A DNA stretch of 11,296 bases, taken from contig JALXAF010000438.1 in the NCBI GenBank assembly GCA_026992375.1, positions 1-11,296 of the forward strand, given 5' to 3'. Both the position numbers and the translations under genes were made by a program. The stretch comes from Anaerolineae bacterium. GTDB taxonomy: Bacteria; Chloroflexota; Anaerolineae; J102. This document shows, piece after piece, positions 1-6,290 of this stretch (position 1 is the stretch's first letter; the number at the start of each line of letters is the position of its first letter). Under the pieces are notes generated by a model. It was not told the origin of the DNA, did not search any database, and saw only the letters and a program-made list of their open reading frames with translations.

Positions 1-531
1 GGGCGCCCTTACAATCGCAGCAATCAGGTGATGGTGGGGGTCAGGCCCGCCAAAGGCGGCCAAACGGGCAACCTCGTCTGGTATCTGGCCCATGTGGTGC
101 GGGCGGATCGTCAGCGCGATATGGCAGTGTTGCAGATATATGCGCTGCGGGATGGTTCGCCCCTGCCCAACAGCTTTCATTTGCGGGCCATTTCCTTGGG
201 CGATTCCGACGCGTTGCGGCCTGATGACCCGGTGTCCGTCATCAGTTTTCCGGCGGGAGGCGAGGGCGTTGGCCCATCGCTGGGCAAGGCGCTGGCTCTG
301 GGCGAGGGGCGGGCGGTTGCTTTTTTGCCCGATACAGCGATTCAGGCCGAGCGGGGGTGGATTGTGACGGACATCGCCTTGAGTCAATCCAACATCGGCG
401 CGCCGGCGCTGGATGGCGAGGGGCGGTTGGTCGGGTTGTATCCGGGCCCGGACGCATCGCAGAAGAGCGGCGCGGGCAACAACGTGCGGCCTATCAACCT
501 GGCCCGGCCGTTGTGGGTCACCGGGCCGTAA
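1..531 (+). CDS. Trypsin/HtrA-like (S1 family) protein, 3' part only, apparently catalytically dead
   Basis: The reading frame is open from the first base, so the gene begins upstream of the window; the first internal ATG (28) is not the true start. The visible 176 codons look like the second half of a trypsin-like beta-barrel domain. RDMAVLQI matches the strand that carries the catalytic Asp (codon 118-120). The C-terminal segment TDIALSQSNIGAPALDGEG matches the HtrA/S1C block TDAAxxxGNSGGPLxxxxG, followed by RLVGLYPG. At the nucleophile position of GNSGGP the sequence reads Ile (codon 394-396), so the protein is probably not a working protease. The His of the triad lies outside the window. 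The domain ends at the stop with no PDZ domain after it. It may be a sensor or scaffold domain attached to upstream modules. The fold assignment is fairly sure; the role is unknown. Confidence 0.72.
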   Translation, partial: GRPYNRSNQVMVGVRPAKGGQTGNLVWYLAHVVRADRQRDMAVLQIYALRDGSPLPNSFHLRAISLGDSDALRPDDPVSVISFPAGGEGVGPSLGKALALGEGRAVAFLPDTAIQAERGWIVTDIALSQSNIGAPALDGEGRLVGLYPGPDASQKSGAGNNVRPINLARPLWVTGP

Positions 532-1007
532 GGCGAATTTCGATTCTGGGCTTCAGTTATTTTTGAGGGGCGACTCGCTTCTATCTTGTGTTGGTAATAG
601 TCATAAGTGGGCGTCCAGAAATAATTTCCCTTTTTCGTTGCAACACTTGCCGAATAATGAACATTGACAAAATAATCCGGTTATAGGCCTGGGGCAATTC
701 TCTCCCGCCGCCATCGCCCTTGCGGGGCTAGCCGGATTTATCCGGCGCTGTTTTGTAGCCCAGCGACTTCATCGCCGGGCGGATGTGGCAGACGAACTAT
801 GACCGATTTAATTTATAAACATTCATCAGTCGGCGAGCGCACTATCCGTGTCGAGTGAACATGGCTACGTTAGCAGTTACCTTTTGTCAAATTCATTTTC
901 TGTCGTCATTCACCAACACACTATAGAACCAAAACAAGAAAGTCGGGCACAGACCATCACCGACCGGTACGCCATTCCCGGTTTTTCTTTTTCCAGCCGC
1001 AAACCAG
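532..1007. other. Non-coding interval with one composite hairpin repeat
   Basis: These 476 bases separate the protease-like gene from the 3' end of the leftward ECF gene. No reading frame here looks like a protein. From about 540 to 640 and from 783 to 960 the base composition is more AT-rich than the flanking genes. The only recognisable structure is the repeat at 645-782, described separately. I see no convincing terminator for either neighbouring gene. Confidence 0.6.
645..782 (+). repeat. Composite palindromic repeat, copy 1
   Basis: Two modules recur in inverted orientation at 4365-4536. Module 1 (645-681) contains taatgaacattg and ends in aataatccggt; it differs from its partner by two substitutions and one indel. 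Module 2 (722-782) matches 59 of 61 positions of the partner and holds two hairpins: gccggat/atccggc around a two-base centre, and a gcgac-ttcat-cgccggg type hairpin after tgtagccc. Between the modules, copy 1 lacks most of the gccggggga hairpin present in copy 2. There is no coding potential. It resembles the short interspersed palindromic elements common in intergenic DNA of many bacteria. Confidence 0.85.
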
Positions 1008-1814
1008 CTATCCTTCGGCCCGGTCGATTGGCAACGCCACAAAATAGAATCGCTGTTGGTAGCGATGGAGCAATCGCAACACAGGCGCGCCGAAAATCAA
1101 AATCAACCCGGCGTTGCCGACGCCGCGCCAGAAATCCCAAAAGAAGGACGTGATGAGATAGAAAAGCGCGTAGCTCCGGATGACGGCCAACGGCCCCTGC
1201 CCCGGCCGCCAATAGAGTTCCGCTTGCTCGGGTCGGAAGACGAAGGGCCAGAACCAGAGGTTCATCACCAAGCCATAGAAAAGCCCCAGAAAAAAACCTG
1301 CGCCCGCCAGCATGACGATCTCCCATTTGGTTCCGGGGCGGACATGCGGCGTAAGGCCCGCGAGCGCGCTCACCCAACCGCTGGCGAACATTTGATAAGG
1401 GAGCCAGGGGCCCACGCCCCCGGTCAGGAATGCAGACGCCAGCAGGGTGACGAGGCCCGTAAGAAAACCGAACTGCGCGCCAAATGCGTAGCCCGCCATG
1501 ATGGGCAGAAAGAAAACGCCCGAGAATCCGCCCGGGCCCGGGATGAAACGCATGATGGCTCCCACCGACGCCAGCGCGCCCAGCACCGCCAGAGTCTTGG
1601 CGTTGATCTCGTTGCTCTGCAATCCGGCCACAATCGCCGCCAACGCCATCAGGCTCAGCAGCGTCAGCATGAGCATGGCGTCGCCGCCGTGGGCCGCGGC
1701 TGACATACTCGTTTGCTGCGGCGGCCGCCCGAAGAACGGCGAGAGAAAAGCTGCCGCGCCCAGCAGGCTTGCCAGGATGAGAATGATGTTGGCGTAGGTG
1801 AGTTTGGATGGCAT
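1008..1814 (-). CDS. ECF-type transporter S (substrate-binding) component, substrate unassigned
   Basis: This 268-residue, very hydrophobic protein has about six predicted membrane segments. Its core, with FIPGPGGFSGVFFLP, AGYAFGAQFGFLTGL and GGVGPWLPYQMFASGW, is typical of the S components of energy-coupling-factor vitamin and metal importers. In these systems the S subunit binds the substrate in the membrane and docks onto a shared EcfT/EcfA module for ATP-driven uptake. No EcfA or EcfT gene is in the window, so this would be a solitary (group II style) S component served by a module elsewhere. The substrate cannot be read from the sequence; relatives with the GGxGPWLPYQM block often sit near cobalamin or other vitamin genes, which is only a hint. 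It starts 29 bases after the dam stop, so the two are probably cotranscribed. No riboswitch is visible upstream. The last stretch is basic and probably cytoplasmic. Confidence 0.8.
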   Translation of the reverse strand: MPSKLTYANIILILASLLGAAAFLSPFFGRPPQQTSMSAAAHGGDAMLMLTLLSLMALAAIVAGLQSNEINAKTLAVLGALASVGAIMRFIPGPGGFSGVFFLPIMAGYAFGAQFGFLTGLVTLLASAFLTGGVGPWLPYQMFASGWVSALAGLTPHVRPGTKWEIVMLAGAGFFLGLFYGLVMNLWFWPFVFRPEQAELYWRPGQGPLAVIRSYALFYLITSFFWDFWRGVGNAGLILIFGAPVLRLLHRYQQRFYFVALPIDRAEG

Positions 1815-1843
1815 GCGTTGAAAGGTGTCGGGAAGATGAACGC

Positions 1844-2779
1844 TCAGCGCGGTCGAGCCGATGGCCCGATTTCGTAATTTATCACCACCAGCTCGCTGAT
1901 AGGACCGCGGCGGGCCGCCTTACTGTTGATGTTGCGTTGGGCCGAGACCCGATAGCGGTGAAAATCCTGGTAAAGGTCATCGAAAAAATCGTCATCCGGA
2001 TTCTCGTTGGTGGGATCCGAATTGCTGAGCATGAGTTTGGCTCCGGTCTGGCGGTGCAGGCGGGCGAAGAAGCGGGCCAGTCGTCGCTGATCTTCGTCGT
2101 CGAAGCCATAGCTGGAGTAGGCCGTGAAATGCGCCGTCTTGCTGATGGGGCGATAAGGTGGATCGAAATAGACGAAGGTGCGGGCGTCCACTACCTCCTC
2201 GCACCGCTCGAAATCCCCCTGCCGGATTTCCGCGATTTGCAGCACGCGAGAAGCCCGGCGGAGGTTATCGGCGTCCAGGATGCGGGGATTTTTGTAACGC
2301 CCGTGAGGCGTGTTGAACTCGCCGCGGCTGTTGAGCCGGAACAAGCCGTTGTAACAGGTCTTGTTCAGGAACAGGTGCATAGCCGCCCGGTCGATCCAGG
2401 CCTCTGAAAAACGATGGAAGTCGATTTCGGGCCGTTGCCGATTCAGCTTCTCGCGCACCTGATAGTAGTACGCCTTGCGCGCCTCTTGCTCCCGGCCGAG
2501 ATACGCGCTGGCGTAGCCATCCAGGGCGTGGATGAGGGCCTCCACTTGCTTTTGCACCACACGATAGATGATGATGAGCTCGGGGTTGGCGTCGTAAAGG
2601 AAAGCGCGGGCAATGGGGTGAGACTGGGCGATGTCGAAGAAGACGGCGCCGCCGCCCGCGAATGGTTCGACGTACGTCGTCAGCTCGCCAGCAATCAGTT
2701 CGGGCGGGAGCAGTTCTCGCAGTTGAGCCAGAAGCTGGGTCTTGCCCCCCGCCCATTTGAGAAAAGGTCGGGCTTTCAT
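1844..2779 (-). CDS. dam: DNA adenine N6-methyltransferase, Dam/DpnM type, predicted GATC-specific
   Basis: The 311-residue product carries the D12-class alpha-group methylase motifs in order: FLKWAGGK (residues 6-13, SAM pocket), YVEPFAGGGAVF (36-47, motif I), NKTCYNGLFRLNSRGEFN (139-156) with RYKNP (161-165), DPPY (206-209, catalytic motif IV), then KTAHFTAYSSYGFDDEDQ and a C-terminal ISELVVINY. This matches the Dam/M.DpnII subfamily that transfers methyl from S-adenosylmethionine to adenine N6 in GATC; the site is inferred from the family. Length is normal (270-310). No restriction endonuclease lies nearby, so it looks like an orphan methylase, unless a partner is elsewhere. The ATG at 2779 places FLKWAGGK at the usual distance from the N terminus, although only a weak GAG precedes it. 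The ECF S-component gene follows in the same direction. Confidence 0.93.
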   Translation of the reverse strand: MKARPFLKWAGGKTQLLAQLRELLPPELIAGELTTYVEPFAGGGAVFFDIAQSHPIARAFLYDANPELIIIYRVVQKQVEALIHALDGYASAYLGREQEARKAYYYQVREKLNRQRPEIDFHRFSEAWIDRAAMHLFLNKTCYNGLFRLNSRGEFNTPHGRYKNPRILDADNLRRASRVLQIAEIRQGDFERCEEVVDARTFVYFDPPYRPISKTAHFTAYSSYGFDDEDQRRLARFFARLHRQTGAKLMLSNSDPTNENPDDDFFDDLYQDFHRYRVSAQRNINSKAARRGPISELVVINYEIGPSARPR

Positions 2780-2963
2780 TGCGTCTCAACCATCCACACC
2801 GCCGGGCGTCGAAGGCGCAATTTGCTGCGACGCTTCGTCCATCACACCACCCAGGCGCGATTTATGGGCTTTCGGGGAGTCCCCGCTTGAGAGGCGTGAA
2901 CAAAATTCGATGATCTTCATAGTGTGATGTGGGTGAAGCTGCGGCTTTCGGGGGATGGCGTTG

Positions 2964-2993
2964 ATGATAGCATAGCTGATCCGCCCGGAGCAA
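2964..2993 (-). promoter_or_regulatory. Candidate promoter for dam-ECF operon
   Basis: On the minus strand TTGCTC (2988-2993) and TATCAT (2964-2969) are 18 bases apart. The -10 matches five of six consensus bases, the -35 only three, so this is weak. It would give a leader of about 175 bases before dam. A GATC site (2978-2981) lies in the spacer. Confidence 0.3.
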
Positions 2994-3113
2994 TCATCCG
3001 CCGGGCGTCGCAGGCCCGTCTTCACCGATGCCGAATGAAAATAGAACGCAGAAACCTCTGATGCCCGCAGATTGTCGCACCTTTCGGTCGCTGCGCTCCC
3101 TCGAAATGACGGT

Positions 3114-3170
3114 CGTAATGCGTGATGCGTAATGCGTGACGATCTCACGTATCACGCATTACGAATCACG
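3114..3170. repeat. Inverted repeat with 13-bp perfect arms
   Basis: The arms cgtaatgcgtgat (3114-3126) and atcacgcattacg (3151-3163) are exact reverse complements, 24 bases apart. The block also contains a direct repetition of gcgtaatgcgtga-like units (3114-3138) and ends in aatcacg. No T-run follows on either strand, so it is not a standard terminator. It looks like a palindromic intergenic repeat. Confidence 0.75.
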
Positions 3171-3227
3171 AGCGTTGCAGACTCGCCCAACGTGGGCTTT
3201 GCCAACCGTCAGCAACCAGCGAGCATC

Positions 3228-4154
3228 CTATTTTCGGAACAGATCGCGCAGGGCGGGCTCCAGATCGGGAAATTCGAACTGAAAACCGAGTTCGAGCAGG
3301 CGTTTGGGAACAGAGCGTTGCCCTTTCAGCAGCAGATCGGCCATTTCGCCCAGGCCCGCGCGCAAAGCGAACGCGGGGGCGCTGAGAAACGCGGGACGGC
3401 CCATGACTTTCCCCAATATCAAAGCGAATTCCCGATTGGTGACGGGGTTGGGCGCGGTCAAATTGAAGGGGCCCGACGCCCGCTCCTCCATCATCAGAAA
3501 CGCCAGCGCCCGCACCTCGTCCCGAATGTGAATCCAGGGCCACCATTGCCGTCCATTGCCCAGCGGCCCGCCCAGGAAGAATTTGAACGGCGTCAGCGTG
3601 CGCGGCAATGATCCGCCCGTCGCGCTCAAAACCAGGCCCGTGCGGGCGATAGCCAGCCGCACGCCCATCTCCTCGACGGGCTTGCTGGCCGCCTCCCAGC
3701 GAGCGACCACATCGGCCAGAAAGTCATCGCCCGGCGGCGCGCTTTCATCCAGGACCGCGTCATCATTCCGTCCGCCATAGTAGCCCACGGCCGAGCCTTG
3801 CACCAGGACTTTGGGTCTGGTTTGGGCCTGGGCCATGGCCGAGACCAACGCATTGGTTGCATTCACCCGGCTTTCGAGGATGCGCCGCTTGCGCGCCTTC
3901 GTCCATCGGGCGGGAATAGCGCCCGTCCCGGCGATGTTCTCGCCCGCCAGATTCACCACGACATCTGCCCCGTCCACCAGGCGCGCCCAGTCGCCCACGC
4001 TAATCCCATCCCAGAGGGCCGGCAGCGCTGCCTGGGGAAGACGCGCCCCCTCGGGATGGCGAGAAAGGACGATGATCTCATGGCCCGCGGGCGCCAGCCA
4101 ATCGATGAGCGCTCGTCCGATAAGTCCGGTTCCACCGGCGATGATGATGCGCAT
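3228..4154 (-). CDS. TIGR01777 family NAD(P)-binding epimerase-like protein (YfcH / SDR39U1 type)
   Basis: The 308-residue product begins MRIIIAGGTGLIGRALIDWL, the Rossmann glycine-rich motif GGTGxIG of atypical short-chain dehydrogenases. VVNLAGENIAG, RRILESRVNAT, VQGSAVGYYGG, RTGLVLSATGGSLP and WPWIHIRDEV follow in the order typical of TIGR01777 proteins. The C-terminal part (PVTNREFALILGKVMGRP, later GQRSVPKRLLELGF) matches the DUF1731 tail of that family. Length is normal (about 295-310). The substrate is unknown for the family; a cytosolic NAD(P)-dependent role is inferred. The frame stays open upstream to 4337, but the start at 4154 is chosen because AGGAGG (4161-4166) stands six bases before it and the Rossmann strand begins at residue 2. 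The gene has its own promoter (4183-4211) and appears monocistronic. Confidence 0.93.
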   Translation of the reverse strand: MRIIIAGGTGLIGRALIDWLAPAGHEIIVLSRHPEGARLPQAALPALWDGISVGDWARLVDGADVVVNLAGENIAGTGAIPARWTKARKRRILESRVNATNALVSAMAQAQTRPKVLVQGSAVGYYGGRNDDAVLDESAPPGDDFLADVVARWEAASKPVEEMGVRLAIARTGLVLSATGGSLPRTLTPFKFFLGGPLGNGRQWWPWIHIRDEVRALAFLMMEERASGPFNLTAPNPVTNREFALILGKVMGRPAFLSAPAFALRAGLGEMADLLLKGQRSVPKRLLELGFQFEFPDLEPALRDLFRK

Positions 4155-4160
4155 GAGAAA

Positions 4161-4166
4161 CCTCCT
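4161..4166 (-). promoter_or_regulatory. Shine-Dalgarno site AGGAGG deciding the TIGR01777 gene start
   Basis: The minus strand reads AGGAGG, then six bases, then ATG at 4154. It is the strongest ribosome binding site in the window and rules out the upstream in-frame starts. Confidence 0.85.
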
Positions 4167-4182
4167 GTCAGGGATCAATGTC

Positions 4183-4211
4183 ATCATACCCCGTCTGCGC
4201 CATGATGGCAA
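4183..4211 (-). promoter_or_regulatory. Sigma70-like promoter of the TIGR01777 gene
   Basis: On the minus strand TTGCCA (4206-4211) and TATGAT (4183-4188) are exactly 17 bases apart, giving a predicted transcript start near 4176 and a short leader before the AGGAGG site. A GATC (4173-4176) coincides with the predicted start. Confidence 0.7.
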
Positions 4212-4227
4212 GCGCTTGCTGAGGCGC
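4212..4227. repeat. 16-bp direct repeat, copy A
   Basis: gcgcttgctgaggcgc occurs here and, identically, at 4557-4572 in the same orientation. The two copies bracket the composite hairpin repeat at 4365-4536, 345 bases apart. Confidence 0.8.
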
Positions 4228-4234
4228 TCAGCAA
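4216..4234. promoter_or_regulatory. Perfect 8-bp palindrome just upstream of a -35 box, possible operator
   Basis: TTGCTGAG and CTCAGCAA flank a three-base centre (gcg). The palindrome lies four bases upstream of the -35 hexamer of the TIGR01777 promoter, a usual place for a regulator site. It could equally be part of a repeat, because most of it recurs at 4557-4572. Confidence 0.4.
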
Positions 4235-4312
4235 TTTCACATTTGGCCCGACAACAAGCCTCCTGGTGCACGAAGGCCGAAATGATTGTATGTTTTGCTA
4301 TGAGGATGCGCC

Positions 4313-4342
4313 GCGCCGGATGTGCGATCCGGCGCACTTTTT
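4313..4342 (+). terminator. Terminator-like hairpin without an obvious upstream gene
   Basis: gcgccggat (4313-4321) and atccggcgc (4327-4335) form a perfect 9-bp stem with a five-base loop, followed by acttttt. This has the form of a rho-independent terminator for rightward transcription, yet no rightward gene lies directly upstream. It may end antisense or small-RNA transcripts from the divergent region, or be another intergenic palindrome. Confidence 0.45.
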
Positions 4343-4364
4343 CCGCTCAACCCGTTCGCCACGC

Positions 4365-4536
4365 CCGCCCGGCGATGAAGTCGCCGGGCTACAGAACAGC
4401 GCCGGATAAATCCGGCTAGCCCCGCAGGGGCGCTGTTTCTAGCCGGGGGACTTCATCCCCCGGCGCTGGCGGAGGACAAGAAGCGCTCCGAGCCTGTGAC
4501 CGGATTATTTTTGCCAATGTTCATTACTCGGCAAGT
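4365..4536 (-). repeat. Composite palindromic repeat, copy 2 (inverted relative to 645-782)
   Basis: Read left to right it has four hairpins in series: cccggcga/tcgccggg; gccggat/atccggc; gcccc-gca-ggggc; and gccggggga-cttca-tcccccggc. They are followed by the AT-rich module 4499-4536 (contains caatgttcatta). Several hairpins are followed by ggcta. The segment 4365-4425 matches 722-782 at 59 of 61 positions after reverse complementing. An outer cagcgcc/ggcgctg pairing encloses hairpins 2 and 3, so a branched fold is possible. It lies between divergent promoters. Confidence 0.85.
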
Positions 4537-4556
4537 GCTTGCCAAGAAATTGGGAC

Positions 4557-4572
4557 GCGCTTGCTGAGGCGC
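4557..4572. repeat. 16-bp direct repeat, copy B
   Basis: gcgcttgctgaggcgc, identical to 4212-4227 and in the same orientation. Confidence 0.8.
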
Positions 4573-4611
4573 GCTCGCTGGCCTGCGGGGCTGCGATGCG
4601 TGGAAACTCTG

Positions 4612-4620
4612 TGCTACAAT
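4612..4620 (+). promoter_or_regulatory. Extended -10 promoter for the 4662-6178 unit
   Basis: TGC followed by TACAAT (4615-4620) fits the extended -10 pattern TGnTAtaaT. No good -35 is seen at 16-18 bases upstream, as is usual for extended -10 promoters. The start would be near 4627, about 35 bases before the ATG at 4662, with GAGAG (4651-4655) as a modest ribosome binding site. Confidence 0.55.
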
Positions 4621-4661
4621 GACGGACGAAAGCCCCCCTTATCACTTCACGAGAGATTTTT

Positions 4662-5018
4662 ATGCAACGACCAGATTGGCGTTCGCGCTTCGCGCGAGAA
4701 ATGAAAATGGCCGATAGGGCCCGAGCCAAGGGCAACGAGGGCAAGGCCCGAGTCTGCGCCCGTCGCGCCGCGGGCGTCGTGGCGAACGAATACATGAAAC
4801 GGCGTGGCGTTTCGACCCCCAACATGACCGCTTACGAACGGGTGAAGCTGCTGCGCGGCTGGCCCGATCTCCCCGCGGGCGTGGACGCTGTCATCGACCA
4901 CATGACCACCCGCGTCAACGAAAATTACGAACTTCCCATCGAAGCGGATCTGGTGGCCGAGGCGCGATGGCTGGCCCAGACTCTGCTGGACGATGATGCG
5001 GTTTCATCCAAAGGATAA
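4662..5018 (+). CDS. Small helical protein of unknown function, conserved-looking
   Basis: The 118-residue product is basic in its first half and acidic at its end. The N-terminal part (DWRSRFAREMKMADRARAKG, then NEGKARVCARRAAGVVANEY, residues 5-44) reads as two amphipathic helices. A looped middle (RRGVSTPNM) and helices around YERVKLLRGW, VDAVIDHMTTRVNE and ADLVAEARWLAQTLL follow. The ARVCARRAAG block recalls small helical-bundle (HEPN-like) proteins, but the nuclease signature Rx4-6H is not evident, so I assign no function. There is no signal peptide or membrane segment, so it should be cytosolic. Its TAA stop overlaps the ATG of the exporter gene by one base (TAATG), so the two are translationally coupled. 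Codon use and base composition match the neighbours. That it is a real gene is well supported by promoter, spacing and coupling. Confidence 0.8.
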   Translation: MQRPDWRSRFAREMKMADRARAKGNEGKARVCARRAAGVVANEYMKRRGVSTPNMTAYERVKLLRGWPDLPAGVDAVIDHMTTRVNENYELPIEADLVAEARWLAQTLLDDDAVSSKG

Positions 5019-6178
5019 TGGATAAAACCATGGCCCGCCGAGAAACCCGCTTCGACGACGTTTTCGCCGTGGCCCTCGGGCATTTCACCCATGATACTTA
5101 CAGCTCCTTTCTGGCTCCGCTGCTGCCCATCCTGCGGGAGCGTCTGGGGATTGGCTACGCCCTGACGGGCAACCTGGCGGTTTTCACCCAGATTCCCAGC
5201 CTGCTCAATCCTTTCATTGGCTATCTGGCCGACCGGGTGAGCCTGCGCTATTTCGTCATCTTCGCCCCCGCGGTCACAGCTACGCTGATGAGCAGCCTGG
5301 GCCTGACTTCCAGCTATGTGGCGCTGGCGTTTCTGTTGCTGGCTGCGGGCGTGAGCGTCGCCGCCTTCCATGCGCCCGCCGGGGCCATGATCGGCGAGCT
5401 GGCGGGCAATCGGGTGGGGACGGGCATGAGCATCTTCATGGCCGCGGGCGAGCTGGCCCGCACCCTGGGGCCGCTCTTCGTTGTGGCGGGCGTGGGTTGG
5501 TTCGAGCTGGGAGGGTTGTGGCGACTGGCGTTCGTGGGATGGGCGGTGACGGGCATCCTGTTCTGGCGTCTGCACAACATCCAGGCCAGGCCGCGGCCGC
5601 CCGAAAGCGACGCCTGGTCCCGATTGAAGCCAAGGCTGTTACGCGTTTTTCCCTATTTTACCTGGCTGGTCATTGGGCGGGTCTCCATGCAGTCCGCACT
5701 CACCACCTATCTGCCCATTTTTATGAAAGATGAGCGGGGTTTGAGCGTGGCCTGGGCCGCGGCTGCGCTCACCATCCTGGAGGCCGCCGGATTTGTGGGC
5801 GCGCTGCTTTCCGGCTCTCTCAGCGACCGGCTGGGGCGGCATCGAATGTTGTTCATTCTGCTGCTGGTCTCCCCGCTACTGATGTTCGCATTTCTCTTCA
5901 CCTCGGGCTGGATGACGGTGATTGTGCTCATCGCCCTGGGACTCACCGCCATCTCGCTGCAGCCAGTGATTTTGGCGCTGGTACAAGACCTGTTTCCCGA
6001 CAATCGGGCCCTGGCCAACGGCAGCTACATGGCCCTGAGCTTTGTGCTGCGGGCCGTTGGCATCTGGGTTATCGGTCTCACCGCCGACGCATTAGGGCTG
6101 GTTCCCGCATTCGTGTTGAGCGCAGTCGTGGGGTTGCTGGCCCTCCCCAGCATCTTCTTCATCCCCAAAAAAGGGTGA
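5018..6178 (+). CDS. MFS exporter, fosmidomycin-resistance (Fsr) type
   Basis: The 386-residue product has about twelve hydrophobic segments and is close to the family length (about 390-400). GHFTHDTYSSFLAPLLPILR near the N terminus is the hallmark of the Fsr subgroup (HxxxDxxxxxxxxLLPxL). The MFS loop 2-3 motif appears as GYLADRVSLR and a second copy, SGSLSDRLGRHR, begins the second half. The protein is a plasma-membrane secondary transporter, probably a proton antiporter that exports small molecules. Fosmidomycin is the namesake substrate in E. coli, but the natural substrate is unknown. The ATG at 5018 overlaps the previous stop; an alternative ATG at 5030 gives nearly the same protein. 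No terminator directly follows on this strand; the gene converges on the 6291-6677 gene. Confidence 0.9.
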   Translation: MDKTMARRETRFDDVFAVALGHFTHDTYSSFLAPLLPILRERLGIGYALTGNLAVFTQIPSLLNPFIGYLADRVSLRYFVIFAPAVTATLMSSLGLTSSYVALAFLLLAAGVSVAAFHAPAGAMIGELAGNRVGTGMSIFMAAGELARTLGPLFVVAGVGWFELGGLWRLAFVGWAVTGILFWRLHNIQARPRPPESDAWSRLKPRLLRVFPYFTWLVIGRVSMQSALTTYLPIFMKDERGLSVAWAAAALTILEAAGFVGALLSGSLSDRLGRHRMLFILLLVSPLLMFAFLFTSGWMTVIVLIALGLTAISLQPVILALVQDLFPDNRALANGSYMALSFVLRAVGIWVIGLTADALGLVPAFVLSAVVGLLALPSIFFIPKKG

Positions 6179-6253
6179 TGGAAAACCGCTGCCGGGCGGC
6201 GATGGCTTGGCGTGGCGGAATTCCCCTGGGCGTTCGCAAAAGGTCGCTGAAAC

Positions 6254-6279
6254 AAAAATGACGCCGCAACGGGCGTCAT
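6254..6279 (-). terminator. Rho-independent terminator of the 6291-6677 gene
   Basis: On the minus strand ATGACGCC and GGCGTCAT pair over 8 bp around a six-base loop and run directly into TTTTTG. It lies 12 bases after the stop of the leftward gene. The plus-strand side lacks a T-run, so it serves the leftward transcript. Confidence 0.8.
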
Positions 6280-6290
6280 CGAAAAGGTCG

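Larger units (their letters stand above)
2780..3227. other. Non-coding interval upstream of dam
   Basis: These 448 bases between dam and the TIGR01777 gene hold no convincing gene. A 44-codon leftward frame (2920 to 2786) stops just before dam but has no Shine-Dalgarno site and an unremarkable composition; I do not call it. A candidate leftward promoter (2964-2993) and a hairpin (3114-3170) are listed separately. The bases around 3078-3112, reading ctttcggtcgctgcgctccc then tcgaaatgacgg, look like a fragment of a dispersed intergenic repeat, judged only by style. Confidence 0.5.

Noticed and set aside
961..994. accgg/ccggt hairpin followed by ttttctttttcc on the plus strand
   Set aside because: The stem has only five pairs with a ten-base loop, and no rightward gene ends nearby, so I do not call it a terminator.
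2786..2920. 44-codon leftward frame ending just before dam, possible leader peptide
   Set aside because: There is no Shine-Dalgarno site, no recognisable sequence feature, and the frame is short enough to arise by chance in GC-rich DNA.
3114..3170. Hairpin considered as terminator of the TIGR01777 gene
   Set aside because: No T-run follows the stem on the minus strand and the loop is long; it is better described as an intergenic repeat.
4155..4337. N-terminal extension of the TIGR01777 gene by 61 codons
   Set aside because: The extension crosses the predicted promoter, and the AGGAGG site with the Rossmann motif at residue 2 fixes the start at 4154.
6176..6250. TGA stop of the MFS gene considered as a selenocysteine codon because tRNA-Sec is present
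   Set aside because: The frame beyond it does not resemble a continuation of the protein and the family length is already complete.
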